Positions 33,602 through 42,546 of a stretch of 64,000 bases of DNA are shown here, piece by piece. The notes beneath the pieces were generated by a model. That model did no database searches, was not told the origin of the DNA, and was given only the letters and a program-made list of their open reading frames with translations. Made by a program: the position numbers and the translations under genes. The stretch's first letter is position 1; the number at the start of each line of letters is the position of its first letter. Where the stretch lies: contig NZ_JHYG01000007.1 in NCBI RefSeq assembly GCF_000687875.1, positions 1 through 64,000 of the forward strand. Direction: 5' to 3'. The DNA is from Acidocella facilis ATCC 35904 (GTDB lineage Bacteria > Pseudomonadota > Alphaproteobacteria > Acetobacterales > Acetobacteraceae).

Positions 33602-35161
33602 ATGATCAAACAATACCGGACGCGTGCCACGGCTTCCGCTTTTGCCCTGCTGGGCGCCACGGCCCTGGCTGCTGTCAGCGTTGTGCCGGCCATGGCCGCC
33701 GACCCGTCCATGGACGCGACCCAGGTGGTGCAGAAGAATTTCACCCCGGTGCCAGATTTCTCGCCCCTGGTGAAAGCGGTGATGCCGGCGGTGGTCTCCG
33801 TCGATGTGAAGCTGAAACTGGACCAGGCCGCCGATGACAGCAGCTCCGGGCCCCAGGCGCAGAACGGCTTGCCGCCGGGCTTTCCGCAGATCCCTGGCTT
33901 TCCGCCCGGTTTTCCTTTTGGCTTCAGTGGCCCGCAGCAGCAGCCGCAGGCGATTGAGGCCAAGGGCTCGGGCTTCATCATCGATGCCAACGGCACCATC
34001 GTCACCAATAACCATGTGGTGAAGGGCGCGAAGACCGTGACGGTGACGCTCTCCAACGGCGATACCTACCCGGCGAAGATTCTCGGCACCGATCCCAAGA
34101 CCGATCTGGCGGTGTTGAAGATCGACGCGAAGAAGCCGCTGCCCTATGTCGAGCTGGGCGATTCCAAGGATGTCGAGCCCGGCCAGTGGGTGATCGCGAT
34201 GGGCAACCCGTTCGGGCTGGGCAATACGGTGACGACGGGTGTGGTCTCCGCCCTGGGCCGCGATATCGGCGATGGCCCGTATGACCGTTTCATCCAGACC
34301 GATGCGCCGATCAATGAAGGCAATTCCGGCGGGCCGCTGTTCAACCAGAAAGGCCAGGTGATCGGCATCAATACCGCCATCCTGTCGCCCTCCGGCGGCT
34401 CGGTCGGCATCGGCTTCTCCATTCCCTCCGACATGATCAAGCGCGTGGTCACCCAGCTGGTGGCGCATGGCAAGGTGACGCGCGGCTTCCTCGGCGTTTC
34501 CGCGCAGATGATCTCGCCGCAGATGGCGCAGGCGCTGAAGCTGCCGATGAGCAACCCGAACAAGGATGGCGCGCTGATCGCCGCCGTGGCGCCGAACAGC
34601 CCGGCCGCCAAGGCGGGGCTGAAGGCGGGCGACGTGATCACCGCCGTGAACGGCCAGGCCGTGACCAATCCGGGCGATCTGGCCGAGGACATCGCCAATA
34701 TCGACCCGAGCGGCAAGGCCGACATCACCTATCTGCATGGTGGCAAGTCGCAGGATGTCAGCGTCGCGGTGGAAGAGATGCCGAGCAACCCGGATGCCAG
34801 CTTCGAGCACGGCAATAGCGGCAATGGCGGCAGCCAGCAGAATGCCTCGCCGGCGGCGCTGGGCGTGACCTTGGCGCCGCTGACGCCGGATCTGCGCAAC
34901 CAGCTCAACCTGCCGGATGATGCCTCGGGCGCGGTGATCGTGAATGTGAAGCCGAACTCGCCGGCGGATCAGGCCGGGCTGCAGCAGGGCGATCTGCTGG
35001 TCGGAGTCGGCGCCACGGATGTGAACAGCCCGGATGAGGCGGTGAACGCGATCAAGGCCGCGCGCAAGGGCGGGGCGGATGCGGTGGCGCTGCGCATCGT
35101 ACGCCAGGGCCAGGCTCTGTTCGTCGGCATCGCCCTGGGCGACGGCAAAAACGGAAACTGA
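33602..35161 (+). CDS. degQ: Periplasmic Do/DegQ-type serine protease (HtrA family)
   Basis: 519 aa, GGAGATAG upstream. Signal peptide to about residue 33 (PAMAAD). Trypsin-like domain with His138 (IVTNNHVVKGA), Asp168 (DPKTDLAVLKI) and Ser242 (NEGNSGGPLFNQ), then PDZ1 (about 310-400) and PDZ2 (about 425-510). A Gly/Pro/Phe-rich segment of about 20 residues (89-108) precedes the catalytic core where DegP/DegQ carry the LA loop. It degrades or refolds misfolded envelope proteins. A strong terminator follows and it converges with hrcA. Confidence 0.93.
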   Translation: MIKQYRTRATASAFALLGATALAAVSVVPAMAADPSMDATQVVQKNFTPVPDFSPLVKAVMPAVVSVDVKLKLDQAADDSSSGPQAQNGLPPGFPQIPGFPPGFPFGFSGPQQQPQAIEAKGSGFIIDANGTIVTNNHVVKGAKTVTVTLSNGDTYPAKILGTDPKTDLAVLKIDAKKPLPYVELGDSKDVEPGQWVIAMGNPFGLGNTVTTGVVSALGRDIGDGPYDRFIQTDAPINEGNSGGPLFNQKGQVIGINTAILSPSGGSVGIGFSIPSDMIKRVVTQLVAHGKVTRGFLGVSAQMISPQMAQALKLPMSNPNKDGALIAAVAPNSPAAKAGLKAGDVITAVNGQAVTNPGDLAEDIANIDPSGKADITYLHGGKSQDVSVAVEEMPSNPDASFEHGNSGNGGSQQNASPAALGVTLAPLTPDLRNQLNLPDDASGAVIVNVKPNSPADQAGLQQGDLLVGVGATDVNSPDEAVNAIKAARKGGADAVALRIVRQGQALFVGIALGDGKNGN

Positions 35162-35209
35162 CAAAAGTTTTTGAGGGTGCGGGGAACTTTTTCCAAAAAG
35201 TTCCCCGCA
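35162..35209. repeat. Intergenic dyad repeat, copy E (half-copy)
   Basis: ACAAAAGTTTTTGAGGG followed by the hairpin TGCGGGGAA / TTCCCCGCA with a CTTTTTCCAAAAAG centre (35178-35209). Only the left half of the full element is present; a conventional terminator follows directly. Confidence 0.65.
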
Positions 35210-35211
35210 CG

Positions 35212-35239
35212 GGCCGGTGCCAGGGCACCGGCCTTTTTT
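35212..35239. terminator. Intrinsic terminator of degQ
   Basis: GGCCGGTGC / GCACCGGCC (9-bp perfect stem, CAGG loop) followed by TTTTTT. It abuts the stop codon of the convergent hrcA gene. Confidence 0.85.
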
Positions 35240-35240
35240 A

Positions 35241-36308
35241 TTACCCCAGCAACCGCCCGATCACCCGCGCGGTATAATCAACCACCGGAATGATCTTCCC
35301 GTAATTGATCCGCGTCGGCCCGATCACCCCGATCGCGCCCACGATCCGGTCCTGCGCATTGCGCGCCGGGGCGACGATCATCGAGACGCCGGCGGAGCCA
35401 AACAGCCCCGATTCGGCGCCGATGAAAATCCGCACCCCGTCCGATTCCTCGGCCAGATCCAGCAGCTTCAGCAGCGTCTCCTCGGTTTCCAGCCGCTCGA
35501 ACAGAGCCTGGATGGCGGAGAGTTTTTCGAGCTGGTCGATATCCTCCAGAAGCCGCCCCTGGCCGCGCAGAATCAGCGAGCCGGAGCGCCCTTCCTGGCC
35601 CCAGGTGGCGAGCCCGGCTTCGATGACGGCGCTGGTCAGCTCGTCCAGCGCGCTGCGGTCGGCGGTCAGCTCGGCGCGTACCCGGCCGCGCAGCTCGGTG
35701 AGGGTGAGGCCGGCGAGCTGGGCGTTGAGGAAATTGCTGGCCTGCTGCAGGGCCGAGGGCGGCAGGCCGGGCGGGGTTTCGATGATGCGGTTTTCCACCT
35801 GGCCATCGGCGGAGACCAGCACCACCAGCGCGCGCCCCGGCGAGAGCGGCACGAATTCGATATGTTTCACCGGCCCTTCGCCCTTCGGGGCCAGCACCAG
35901 CCCGGCGGCGGCGGACAGGCCGGAGAGCAAGGTGGAGGCCTGGGCCAGCGTATCCTGCATCGAGCGGCCGGAGCCGGCGAGGGCGAGGTTGATATTGGTC
36001 CGCTCCTCCTCCGAAAGCTCGCCGAATTGCAGCAGCCCGTCCACGAACAGCCGCAGGCCGCGATCCGTCGGCAGCCGGCCGGCGGAGGTGTGGGGGGAGA
36101 AGAGCAGCCCGGCATCGGTGAGGTCCGCCATCACGTTGCGGATGGTGGCGGGCGAAAGCTTGTGCGGAAGCAGGCGCGAAAGGGTGCGGCTGCCCACCGG
36201 CTCGCCGGTTTCGACATATTGTTCGACGATTTCGCGCAGCACGGCGGCGGAGCGTATGTCGAGCCCGGGCGGGAGCCGGGGGGGAGGGGATTTCTGTCTA
36301 TGGTCCAT
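35241..36308 (-). CDS. hrcA: Heat-inducible transcription repressor HrcA
   Basis: 355 aa from the ATG at 36308; a frame opening eight codons upstream lies in the rph leader. The winged-helix N-terminus contains [27 protein letters not shown] and [18 protein letters not shown]; the family C-terminal domain has [19 protein letters not shown], and the end [22 protein letters not shown]. HrcA binds CIRCE elements to repress groESL/dnaK chaperone genes. It is divergent from rph, the conserved alphaproteobacterial arrangement, but grpE, which often follows, is absent: the next gene is degQ, convergent. No CIRCE (TTAGCACTC-N9-GAGTGCTAA) is visible in the 52-bp hrcA/rph gap. Confidence 0.93.
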   Translation of the reverse strand: MDHRQKSPPPRLPPGLDIRSAAVLREIVEQYVETGEPVGSRTLSRLLPHKLSPATIRNVMADLTDAGLLFSPHTSAGRLPTDRGLRLFVDGLLQFGELSEEERTNINLALAGSGRSMQDTLAQASTLLSGLSAAAGLVLAPKGEGPVKHIEFVPLSPGRALVVLVSADGQVENRIIETPPGLPPSALQQASNFLNAQLAGLTLTELRGRVRAELTADRSALDELTSAVIEAGLATWGQEGRSGSLILRGQGRLLEDIDQLEKLSAIQALFERLETEETLLKLLDLAEESDGVRIFIGAESGLFGSAGVSMIVAPARNAQDRIVGAIGVIGPTRINYGKIIPVVDYTARVIGRLLG

Positions 36309-36360
36309 CGGGCTAGGCTCGGATAATAGCACGGCGCAGCAAAATGTAAGGAGTCAGATC

Positions 36361-37074
36361 ATGCGGCCCTCCGGCAGAGAATTCAACGCCCTGCGCCAGG
36401 TCTCCATCGAGACCGGGTTTTCCCATCATGCCGAGGGCTCGGCGCTGATCCGCATGGGGCGTACCGAGGTGCTGTGCACCGCCAGCGTCGAGGGGCGGGT
36501 GCCGCCGTTCATGCGTGGCCAGGGCGAGGGCTGGGTGACGGCTGAGTACGGTATGCTGCCGCGCGCCACCCATACGCGCGGCGAGCGCGAGGCGGCGCGG
36601 GGCAAGCAATCCGGCCGCACCCAGGAGATCCAGCGGCTGATCGGGCGCAGCTTGCGCGCCGTGATCGACCGCAAGGCGATGGGCGAGATCACCGTGACGC
36701 TGGATTGCGACGTGCTGAATGCCGATGGCGGCACGCGCTGTGCGGCGATCAGCGGCGCCTATGTGGCGATGGTGCTGGCTTTCCGGCAGCTGAAGGCGAA
36801 AAATGTGATCAAATCCATGCCGATGCTGGGGCAGGTGGCGGCGGTGTCCTGTGGGATTTATCAGGGCAACCCCGTGCTGGATCTGGATTATGCCGAGGAT
36901 TCGGCGGCGGATGCGGATGCGAATTTCATCCTGACGGCGGCGGGCGGGATTGTGGAAATCCAGGCGACGGCGGAGAAATCCAGCTTTGACGAGGCCGCCT
37001 TCAACAAGCTGTTGGGCCTGGCCCGGCAGGGGACGGCGGAGTTGTTCAAGGCCCAGAAAACGGCGTTGGGTTAA
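36361..37074 (+). CDS. rph: Ribonuclease PH
   Basis: 237 aa, AAGGAGTCAG upstream of the ATG at 36361 decides the start. Phosphorolytic 3'-5' exoribonuclease maturing tRNA 3' ends. Family words: [67 protein letters not shown] (phosphate site), [39 protein letters not shown]. Full length. Confidence 0.96.
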   Translation: MRPSGREFNALRQVSIETGFSHHAEGSALIRMGRTEVLCTASVEGRVPPFMRGQGEGWVTAEYGMLPRATHTRGEREAARGKQSGRTQEIQRLIGRSLRAVIDRKAMGEITVTLDCDVLNADGGTRCAAISGAYVAMVLAFRQLKAKNVIKSMPMLGQVAAVSCGIYQGNPVLDLDYAEDSAADADANFILTAAGGIVEIQATAEKSSFDEAAFNKLLGLARQGTAELFKAQKTALG

Positions 37075-37172
37075 GTTGTTCGGGGTGGTGACGACGACGC
37101 TGCCACCACCCCGAACGTTTGTGGGGACTTTTTGAAAAAAGTCCCCACACCCCCAAAAACTTTTGCAAATTT
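37075..37172. repeat. Intergenic dyad repeat, copy F
   Basis: A right-hand part of the element: TTCGGGGTGGTG and CACCACCCCGAA form a perfect 12-bp inverted repeat (37079-37115), then CGTTT, the hairpin GTGGGGAC / GTCCCCAC with centre TTTTTGAAAAAA (37121-37148) and CACCCCCAAAAACTTTT. It fills the rph-ispD gap; both genes read rightward. Confidence 0.7.
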
Positions 37173-37192
37173 GGGTGAGAAGGGCAGGGGCT

Positions 37193-37870
37193 ATGAATAT
37201 CGGGCTGATTGTGGCGGCGGGGCGGGGCTATCGCGTGGGCGGGCCGTTGCCGAAGCAATATCTGCCGCTCAAAGGCGCGCCGATTCTGCGCCACACCATC
37301 CAGGCCCTCACCCGCCATCCGGAAATCGACGCGGTGCAGGTGCTGATCCACCCGGACGATCAGGCTTTGTATGGCGAGGCCACGGACGGTCTGGAGAAGC
37401 TGCTCGCCGTGCGCTTCGGCGGCAAGGAGCGGCAGGATAGCGTGCGGCTGGGGCTGGAAGCGATCGCTGTGTTGAAGCCGGATAATGTGCTGATCCACGA
37501 CGCGGTGCGCCCCTTCATCGCGCTGGAGACCATCTCGGCGGTGCTGGAGGTGCTCGGGCGCGGCGCCTCGGCCATCGTCGGCGTGCCGCTCGCCGATACG
37601 CTCAAGCGCGTGCAGGACGGGGTGGTCGCGGGAACGGTCAGCCGCGCCGGGCTCTGGCGCGCGCAAACCCCGCAGGGCTTTCGCTTCCAGGATATCTATA
37701 AGGCCCACCGCCACGCGGTGCAGACCGCGCCGGAGACGGATTTCACCGACGATGCGATGATCGCCGAGCATGCCGGGCTGCGGGTGGAGATGGTGCTCGG
37801 GGCGGAGGATAATTTCAAGATCACCACCGCCGCCGATCTGCTTCGGGCCGAGGCCATGCTGGCCGGCTGA
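37193..37870 (+). CDS. ispD: 2-C-methyl-D-erythritol 4-phosphate cytidylyltransferase (stand-alone IspD)
   Basis: 225 aa; CAGGGGCT precedes the ATG. Third step of the MEP isoprenoid pathway (CTP + MEP to CDP-ME). The CTP loop AAGRGYRVGGPLPKQYLPLKG is at 8-28, then HDAVRPFI (about 103), AQTPQGFRF, and TDFTDDAMIAEHAG. Many alphaproteobacteria have a fused IspDF; here the chain ends right after the IspD domain (ITTAADLLRAEAMLAG) and no IspF sequence follows in any frame. Complete for IspD, E. coli length 236. Confidence 0.92.
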   Translation: MNIGLIVAAGRGYRVGGPLPKQYLPLKGAPILRHTIQALTRHPEIDAVQVLIHPDDQALYGEATDGLEKLLAVRFGGKERQDSVRLGLEAIAVLKPDNVLIHDAVRPFIALETISAVLEVLGRGASAIVGVPLADTLKRVQDGVVAGTVSRAGLWRAQTPQGFRFQDIYKAHRHAVQTAPETDFTDDAMIAEHAGLRVEMVLGAEDNFKITTAADLLRAEAMLAG

Positions 37871-37879
37871 GGGCACGGC

Positions 37880-38608
37880 TCAGTCGTAAATCCCGCCTTC
37901 CCGGCTGGGCCCGGCCTTGTCGAGCTTGGTCTTCATCACCCGCACCAGCTTGGCGATGGAGGCCATCGTGACCTTCCCGTTATCGATCGGCGAGATGACA
38001 TCCATGCTGAATTCATTCCTGAATTTGGCCGGGATAATCAGCGCGGTGGCATGGCCTTCCGCCATGTTCATTTGCCGTTGATTAAGGACGCCACGGCTCA
38101 CGCCGCCGCCATCGCGCTGGAGATACTGGTCGTAATCGAGACCGCTGAGTACCTTATTCGTGAGGGGCTTCTTTGACGTGCCCCTCAGCCAGTTCGTCAG
38201 CCCCTCCACCCCGCTCGTCGTCTTGACCAGCCCAAATTTGACGGTGTTGTTGCTGAGCTGTTGCATGCCGCCACGCACGCCGCTGAGCGTGGTGCTCTTA
38301 TGCTTGCTGCTGTCACCGACCCGCGTGGCCCAGACGAAGACCTGCCCGGAAATCGGCCTTTCGAAGAGCCTTCCGGTGCAGCTGGCGAGGCCGTCGATCA
38401 GCGTGGTCATGGTCTTGGCGTAGAGCGCCAAGCCTTTGTCGCCGGTGAAATCGATCAGCATGGGGGAGTAGCGTTCCCTGTTCTCGACCAGGGGCGGGGA
38501 AACGCTCGCAAAGGTTTCGATGATATGGTGAGCATTATTTTGATCCAGAAGATCGGCAACATTGAAAGGACATTGATAAACCCGAATGATACGCTCCGAC
38601 GAGGCCAT
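37880..38608 (-). CDS. Protein of unknown function, possibly acquired
   Basis: 242 aa, not recognised. No signal peptide or membrane helix; the sequence is mixed alpha/beta in character with hydrophobic strands (MLIDFTGDKGLALY, ISGQVFVWATRVGD, ATALIIPAKF) and a basic tail (VRVMKTKLDKAG). Its GC content is visibly below that of its neighbours, and the about 75 bp upstream (38610-38680) are strikingly AT-rich, as expected for transferred DNA. It converges with ispD with a gap of 9 bp. ATG at 38608 has no clear ribosome binding site. Coding is supported by the length of the frame and the non-GC-driven codon use. Confidence 0.55.
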   Translation of the reverse strand: MASSERIIRVYQCPFNVADLLDQNNAHHIIETFASVSPPLVENRERYSPMLIDFTGDKGLALYAKTMTTLIDGLASCTGRLFERPISGQVFVWATRVGDSSKHKSTTLSGVRGGMQQLSNNTVKFGLVKTTSGVEGLTNWLRGTSKKPLTNKVLSGLDYDQYLQRDGGGVSRGVLNQRQMNMAEGHATALIIPAKFRNEFSMDVISPIDNGKVTMASIAKLVRVMKTKLDKAGPSREGGIYD

Positions 38609-38745
38609 TTTTAATGGTTTCGGTATTCTTTTATCGCAATATATAGCAATTCGAAATAATTTTAGCTAGGCTTGGTGCAAGGCGCGTTCTGGCGCGGGCT
38701 GGGGTTTGCGCCTAAATTCGAGTCGCTTTGCTGGAGGAGCGACAT

Positions 38746-39456
38746 ATGGCACCGAAAATCATCTATCTGGTTCCGGTTCTCAGCGCGCTGGCGCTGCCCG
38801 CCGCGGCGCAGACCGCGCCCGCGCAGACCAATCTGTTGCTGAGTGCCGAAGGCAGCGTCAAGGTCGAGCCGGATGAGGCGGTGGCGCAGTTCAATGTGCA
38901 GGCGGATGCGCCGAACGCCGCCGCCGCCCAGGCCAAGGTGAACCAGGCGATGAGCAAGGCGCTGGCCGCGGCAAAGGCCTTGCCGAATGTGGTGGCCACC
39001 ACCGGCGGCTATAACAGCTACGCCAGCACCCCGAACGGCCAAACCCGGCCGCAATTCACCGCGACGCAGAGCCTGACCCTGACCCAGCCGGATAAAGGCG
39101 GCGTGCCGGACAAGGCGTTTACCGATTTGCTCGGCCAGTTGCAGGCGGATGGGCTGCTGCTCAACGGGCTCAGCGGCGACCTCTCCGATGCCGGGCGGCA
39201 GAGCGCGCAGCGCGATGCGATCCGCGACGCGTTGGCGCATCTGCGCGCCGAGGCGGCGGATATTGCCGATACGCTGCATAAAAAGGTCGGCGCGCTGAAG
39301 CAGTTGAGCGTGAATGGCGCCTCCGCGCCGTTGCCGCCCGGCCCCAGGGTGATGATGATGAAGGCCGCCGCCGCGGCGCCGCAATTGGCACCTGACAAGG
39401 TGACCATCAGCGCCAGCGTGTCGGCGCAGATCGAGCTGACCAGCACCGGGAATTAG
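38746..39456 (+). CDS. SIMPL (DUF541) domain periplasmic protein
   Basis: 236 aa from the ATG at 38746 (GGAGGAG upstream). Signal peptide MAPKIIYLVPVLSALALPAAAQ. The mature protein is a single SIMPL domain: LLLSAEGSVKVEPDEAVAQFNVQADA, then a helical AAAAQAKVNQAMSKALAAAKAL, strands with the TQSLTLTQP pattern, a helix QRDAIRDALAHLRAEAADIAD, and a final strand set TISASVSAQIELTST. SIMPL proteins assemble in the periplasm; function is poorly known, with links to oxidative stress in E. coli YggE. Confidence 0.82.
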   Translation: MAPKIIYLVPVLSALALPAAAQTAPAQTNLLLSAEGSVKVEPDEAVAQFNVQADAPNAAAAQAKVNQAMSKALAAAKALPNVVATTGGYNSYASTPNGQTRPQFTATQSLTLTQPDKGGVPDKAFTDLLGQLQADGLLLNGLSGDLSDAGRQSAQRDAIRDALAHLRAEAADIADTLHKKVGALKQLSVNGASAPLPPGPRVMMMKAAAAAPQLAPDKVTISASVSAQIELTSTGN

Positions 39457-39481
39457 AGCTTCGCGCTTCAGGCGAGGCTAA
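39453..39481. other. Hairpin between convergent SIMPL and LysR genes
   Basis: TTAGAGCTTCGC and GCGAGGCTAA form an imperfect stem overlapping both stop codons in a 21-bp gap. It resembles the TAGAGC hairpin after tolC (4993-5023). It may help separate the two convergent transcripts. Confidence 0.4.
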
Positions 39482-40377
39482 GCCGCCCAGCCGGCGGTTT
39501 GCGCCTCGCGCCTTGCTTCGTCCTCGATATGCTCGGCCAGCCGGTCGGTCACCGGCTGCGGGGCGTTTTTGCCCTTCAGCATCAGCACGCAGAAATCCGG
39601 CAGTTTCGGCAGCCCGTCCTCGCCTGGGCGTAAGGCACGGGTGCCTTCCGGCAGCCGGTTGGGAATGCCGCAGGTCACCGCTAGCCCGGCCAGAACCGGC
39701 ACCAGCGAGCCGATGGCGCTGCCCGAGACATAGGCGATGCGATAGGGCAGGTGGGCCTCATCCAGCCCGCGCAAGGCGGCGCGCCGCCAGCTGCAATCAT
39801 GCTCGGCCAGGGCCAGAGGCAGCGGGTCCAGCTTGTGCGGGGCGAAGCGGGTCGAGGTGATCCAGGCCAGCGGGCCACGAATCAGCTCTTGAGCCGGCCA
39901 GTTGCGCGTCTCATGCCCTTCGGAAATCAGCGACAGATCCAGCTGCCCGGCCTTCAGCCGGCCCATCAGCTCGGTTGAGGGCAGGCAGACCACCTCCACC
40001 TCCACCGCCGGATGGGTCTGGGCGAAGCGACGCAGCGCGCCGGGGAGGAATTGCAGGGCGTAATCATCCGGGGTGCCCAGACGCACCTTGCCGCTGATCT
40101 CCGGCGCCTGGAAGGCGGACCAGATGGAATCATTGAGCACCAGCAGCTCGCGCGCGCGGGAGAGCAGATATTGCCCGTGCGGCGTCAGCTCGATGCCTTC
40201 GCCCCGGCCGCGCTTGAGCAGCGTCTTGCCCAGAATATCCTCCAGCTTGCGCATCTGCATGGAAATCGCCGCCTGGGTGCGGCCCACGCGTGCACCGGCG
40301 CGGGTGAAGTTCTGCTCCTCCGCCACATAGATGAAGGCGCGCAACAGATCGGGATCGAGACCGGCGGGGAGGGGCAT
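39478..40377 (-). CDS. LysR-family transcriptional regulator
   Basis: 299 aa. N-terminal winged helix (about 8-66): LDPDLLRAFIYVAEEQNFTRAGARVGRTQAAISMQMRKLEDILG. The effector domain begins KVRLGTPDDYALQFLPGAL (about 96) and contains LDLSLISEG and VPVLAGLAVTCGIP. The effector is unknown. It is divergent from the DUF1127 gene; the roughly 95 bp between them must hold both promoters and probably its own operator, and that stretch is AT-rich. Confidence 0.9.
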   Translation of the reverse strand: MPLPAGLDPDLLRAFIYVAEEQNFTRAGARVGRTQAAISMQMRKLEDILGKTLLKRGRGEGIELTPHGQYLLSRARELLVLNDSIWSAFQAPEISGKVRLGTPDDYALQFLPGALRRFAQTHPAVEVEVVCLPSTELMGRLKAGQLDLSLISEGHETRNWPAQELIRGPLAWITSTRFAPHKLDPLPLALAEHDCSWRRAALRGLDEAHLPYRIAYVSGSAIGSLVPVLAGLAVTCGIPNRLPEGTRALRPGEDGLPKLPDFCVLMLKGKNAPQPVTDRLAEHIEDEARREAQTAGWAA

Positions 40378-40471
40378 AGGATAAGATTATGTGATTTTTA
40401 CGATAACAACAATTCGTTTTTCTTATTCAACCCGTGCGCCTAGATTTTCCGTCAGTGAAACAACACACGGA

Positions 40472-40705
40472 GTGAAGACCAAGCTGAGCATTGCCGAGCG
40501 GGTAAAGGCGGCGGCATCGCCGCACCCGGTGACGCGGCCGAACGGGCTCTGGGCGCGGATCATGCGGATGCGCAATGTGATCGTGGGGCGGCGGGCGATC
40601 ATGCGCATGGATGCGCGCATGCTTGGCGATATCGGCCTCTCCCACGCCGAAGCGTTGGAAGAGGTTAACCGCAAACCCTGGGACGACACGCCCCGCCCGC
40701 GCTGA
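40472..40705 (+). CDS. DUF1127 small basic protein
   Basis: 77 aa from a GTG at 40472; the start is uncertain because GGAG abuts the codon, and the frame is open back to a GTG at 40391. The C-terminal part is the DUF1127 (YjiS-like) module: RMRNVIVGRRAIMRMDARMLGDIGLSHAEALEE. In alphaproteobacteria such small arginine-rich proteins have been tied to phosphate and RNA metabolism; here the role is unassigned. Followed by repeat copy G. Confidence 0.7.
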   Translation: MKTKLSIAERVKAAASPHPVTRPNGLWARIMRMRNVIVGRRAIMRMDARMLGDIGLSHAEALEEVNRKPWDDTPRPR

Positions 40706-40708
40706 AAA

Positions 40709-40759
40709 ATCAAAAGTTTTTGGGGGGTCTGGGGCGCTTTTTTCAAAAAGCGCCCCAGA
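40709..40759. repeat. Intergenic dyad repeat, copy G (half-copy)
   Basis: TCAAAAGTTTTTGGGGGG followed by a hairpin TCTGGGGCGC / GCGCCCCAGA with a TTTTTTCAAAAA centre (40728-40759). Left half only, between convergent genes. Confidence 0.65.
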
Positions 40760-40774
40760 GTCTTTGCCAAAAAA

Positions 40775-40795
40775 AGAGCGGCCCGAGGCCGCTCT
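40775..40795. terminator. Bidirectional intrinsic terminator (asd / DUF1127)
   Basis: AGAGCGGCC / GGCCGCTCT stem with CGA loop, A-run on the left and T-run on the right. It lies between convergent DUF1127 and asd. Confidence 0.85.
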
Positions 40796-40816
40796 TTTTC
40801 GTCGTGCAGTGCGCCC

Positions 40817-41848
<1,032 letters not shown>

Positions 41849-41987
41849 GACGCTTACTCCAAAAATAAAAGTTCGGGCACCGGGGTTACGGCGAAATGTG
41901 CTTGCGCGCAAGCGTTTCACGCCAGAGTGCGAGGGGGGATGCGTGAATAGCATAAGTGTGGGGCAAAGCGCCCCATTCTAGGCGCAG

Positions 41988-42182
41988 ATGAACGCCTGGA
42001 TATCTGACTTGAACGCGAACGCTCACACCGCGCTGCGCCGGCCTGGGCCGTTTTTCCGGTATTACCCACCCGGCTGGCCCTATGCGGGAATGGCGCTCGG
42101 CTGGGTGGCATTGGCCCTATCGCCGTGGCTGCTTTGGATCAAGCGGTTGCCGGCGCTCAAAAAAGTTAAAAATCTGGAATGA
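41988..42182 (+). CDS. Possible small single-helix membrane protein
   Basis: 64 aa. One hydrophobic segment (about 30-50, GWPYAGMALGWVALALSPWLLWI) followed by a basic tail (KRLPALKKVKNLE), a topology of small inner-membrane proteins. The ribosome binding site is weak (TAGGCGCAG). It lies between asd (divergent) and another small membrane protein gene. I do not recognise it; coding status is uncertain. Confidence 0.35.
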   Translation: MNAWISDLNANAHTALRRPGPFFRYYPPGWPYAGMALGWVALALSPWLLWIKRLPALKKVKNLE

Positions 42183-42248
42183 ATCACTAAAACTTGAGTG
42201 GCTTTTGCGGCATTCGAGATGGCAGAACCATGCCAGGAGAGGGGTGCA

Positions 42249-42515
42249 ATGGGCGGCGGCGCGGTCAATGGCATGTTCTGGGGCATAATCGGGCTGGTGC
42301 TGGGTATCGCGGCGAGCATCGATAATATTCTGCTGGCCGGCATGCAGGGCCTTGGGATCTATCAGCCGCAATGGCAGGTCTGTATTCTGATTTTCATCGT
42401 GGCGCTGGCGGTGATGATGGTGATGCGCGTGCTCGGGGCGTTTCTCGGCGGGCTGACCCTGATTTTCTCCGCGGTGCTGCTGGTGCATTTCGTGTTTCCG
42501 ACGCTGGGCCACTGA
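42249..42515 (+). CDS. Small membrane protein, unknown function
   Basis: 88 aa from the ATG at 42249; AGGAGAGGGG upstream is strong and rejects the longer frame. Two to three hydrophobic segments (about 8-30, 43-62, 64-84) cover the chain. Not recognised. It converges with the drug exporter gene after 31 bp. Confidence 0.55.
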   Translation: MGGGAVNGMFWGIIGLVLGIAASIDNILLAGMQGLGIYQPQWQVCILIFIVALAVMMVMRVLGAFLGGLTLIFSAVLLVHFVFPTLGH

Positions 42516-42546
42516 GCGCCCGGGCGGTGTGCGGCGCCTGGCTGTC

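Noticed and set aside
36309-36360. CIRCE element in the hrcA/rph gap
   Set aside because: TAGCAC occurs but the matching GAGTGCTAA arm nine bases away is absent.
37871-38608. IspF domain downstream of ispD in another frame
   Set aside because: No GxGxDxH or other IspF words in any frame; the region is occupied by the convergent orphan gene.
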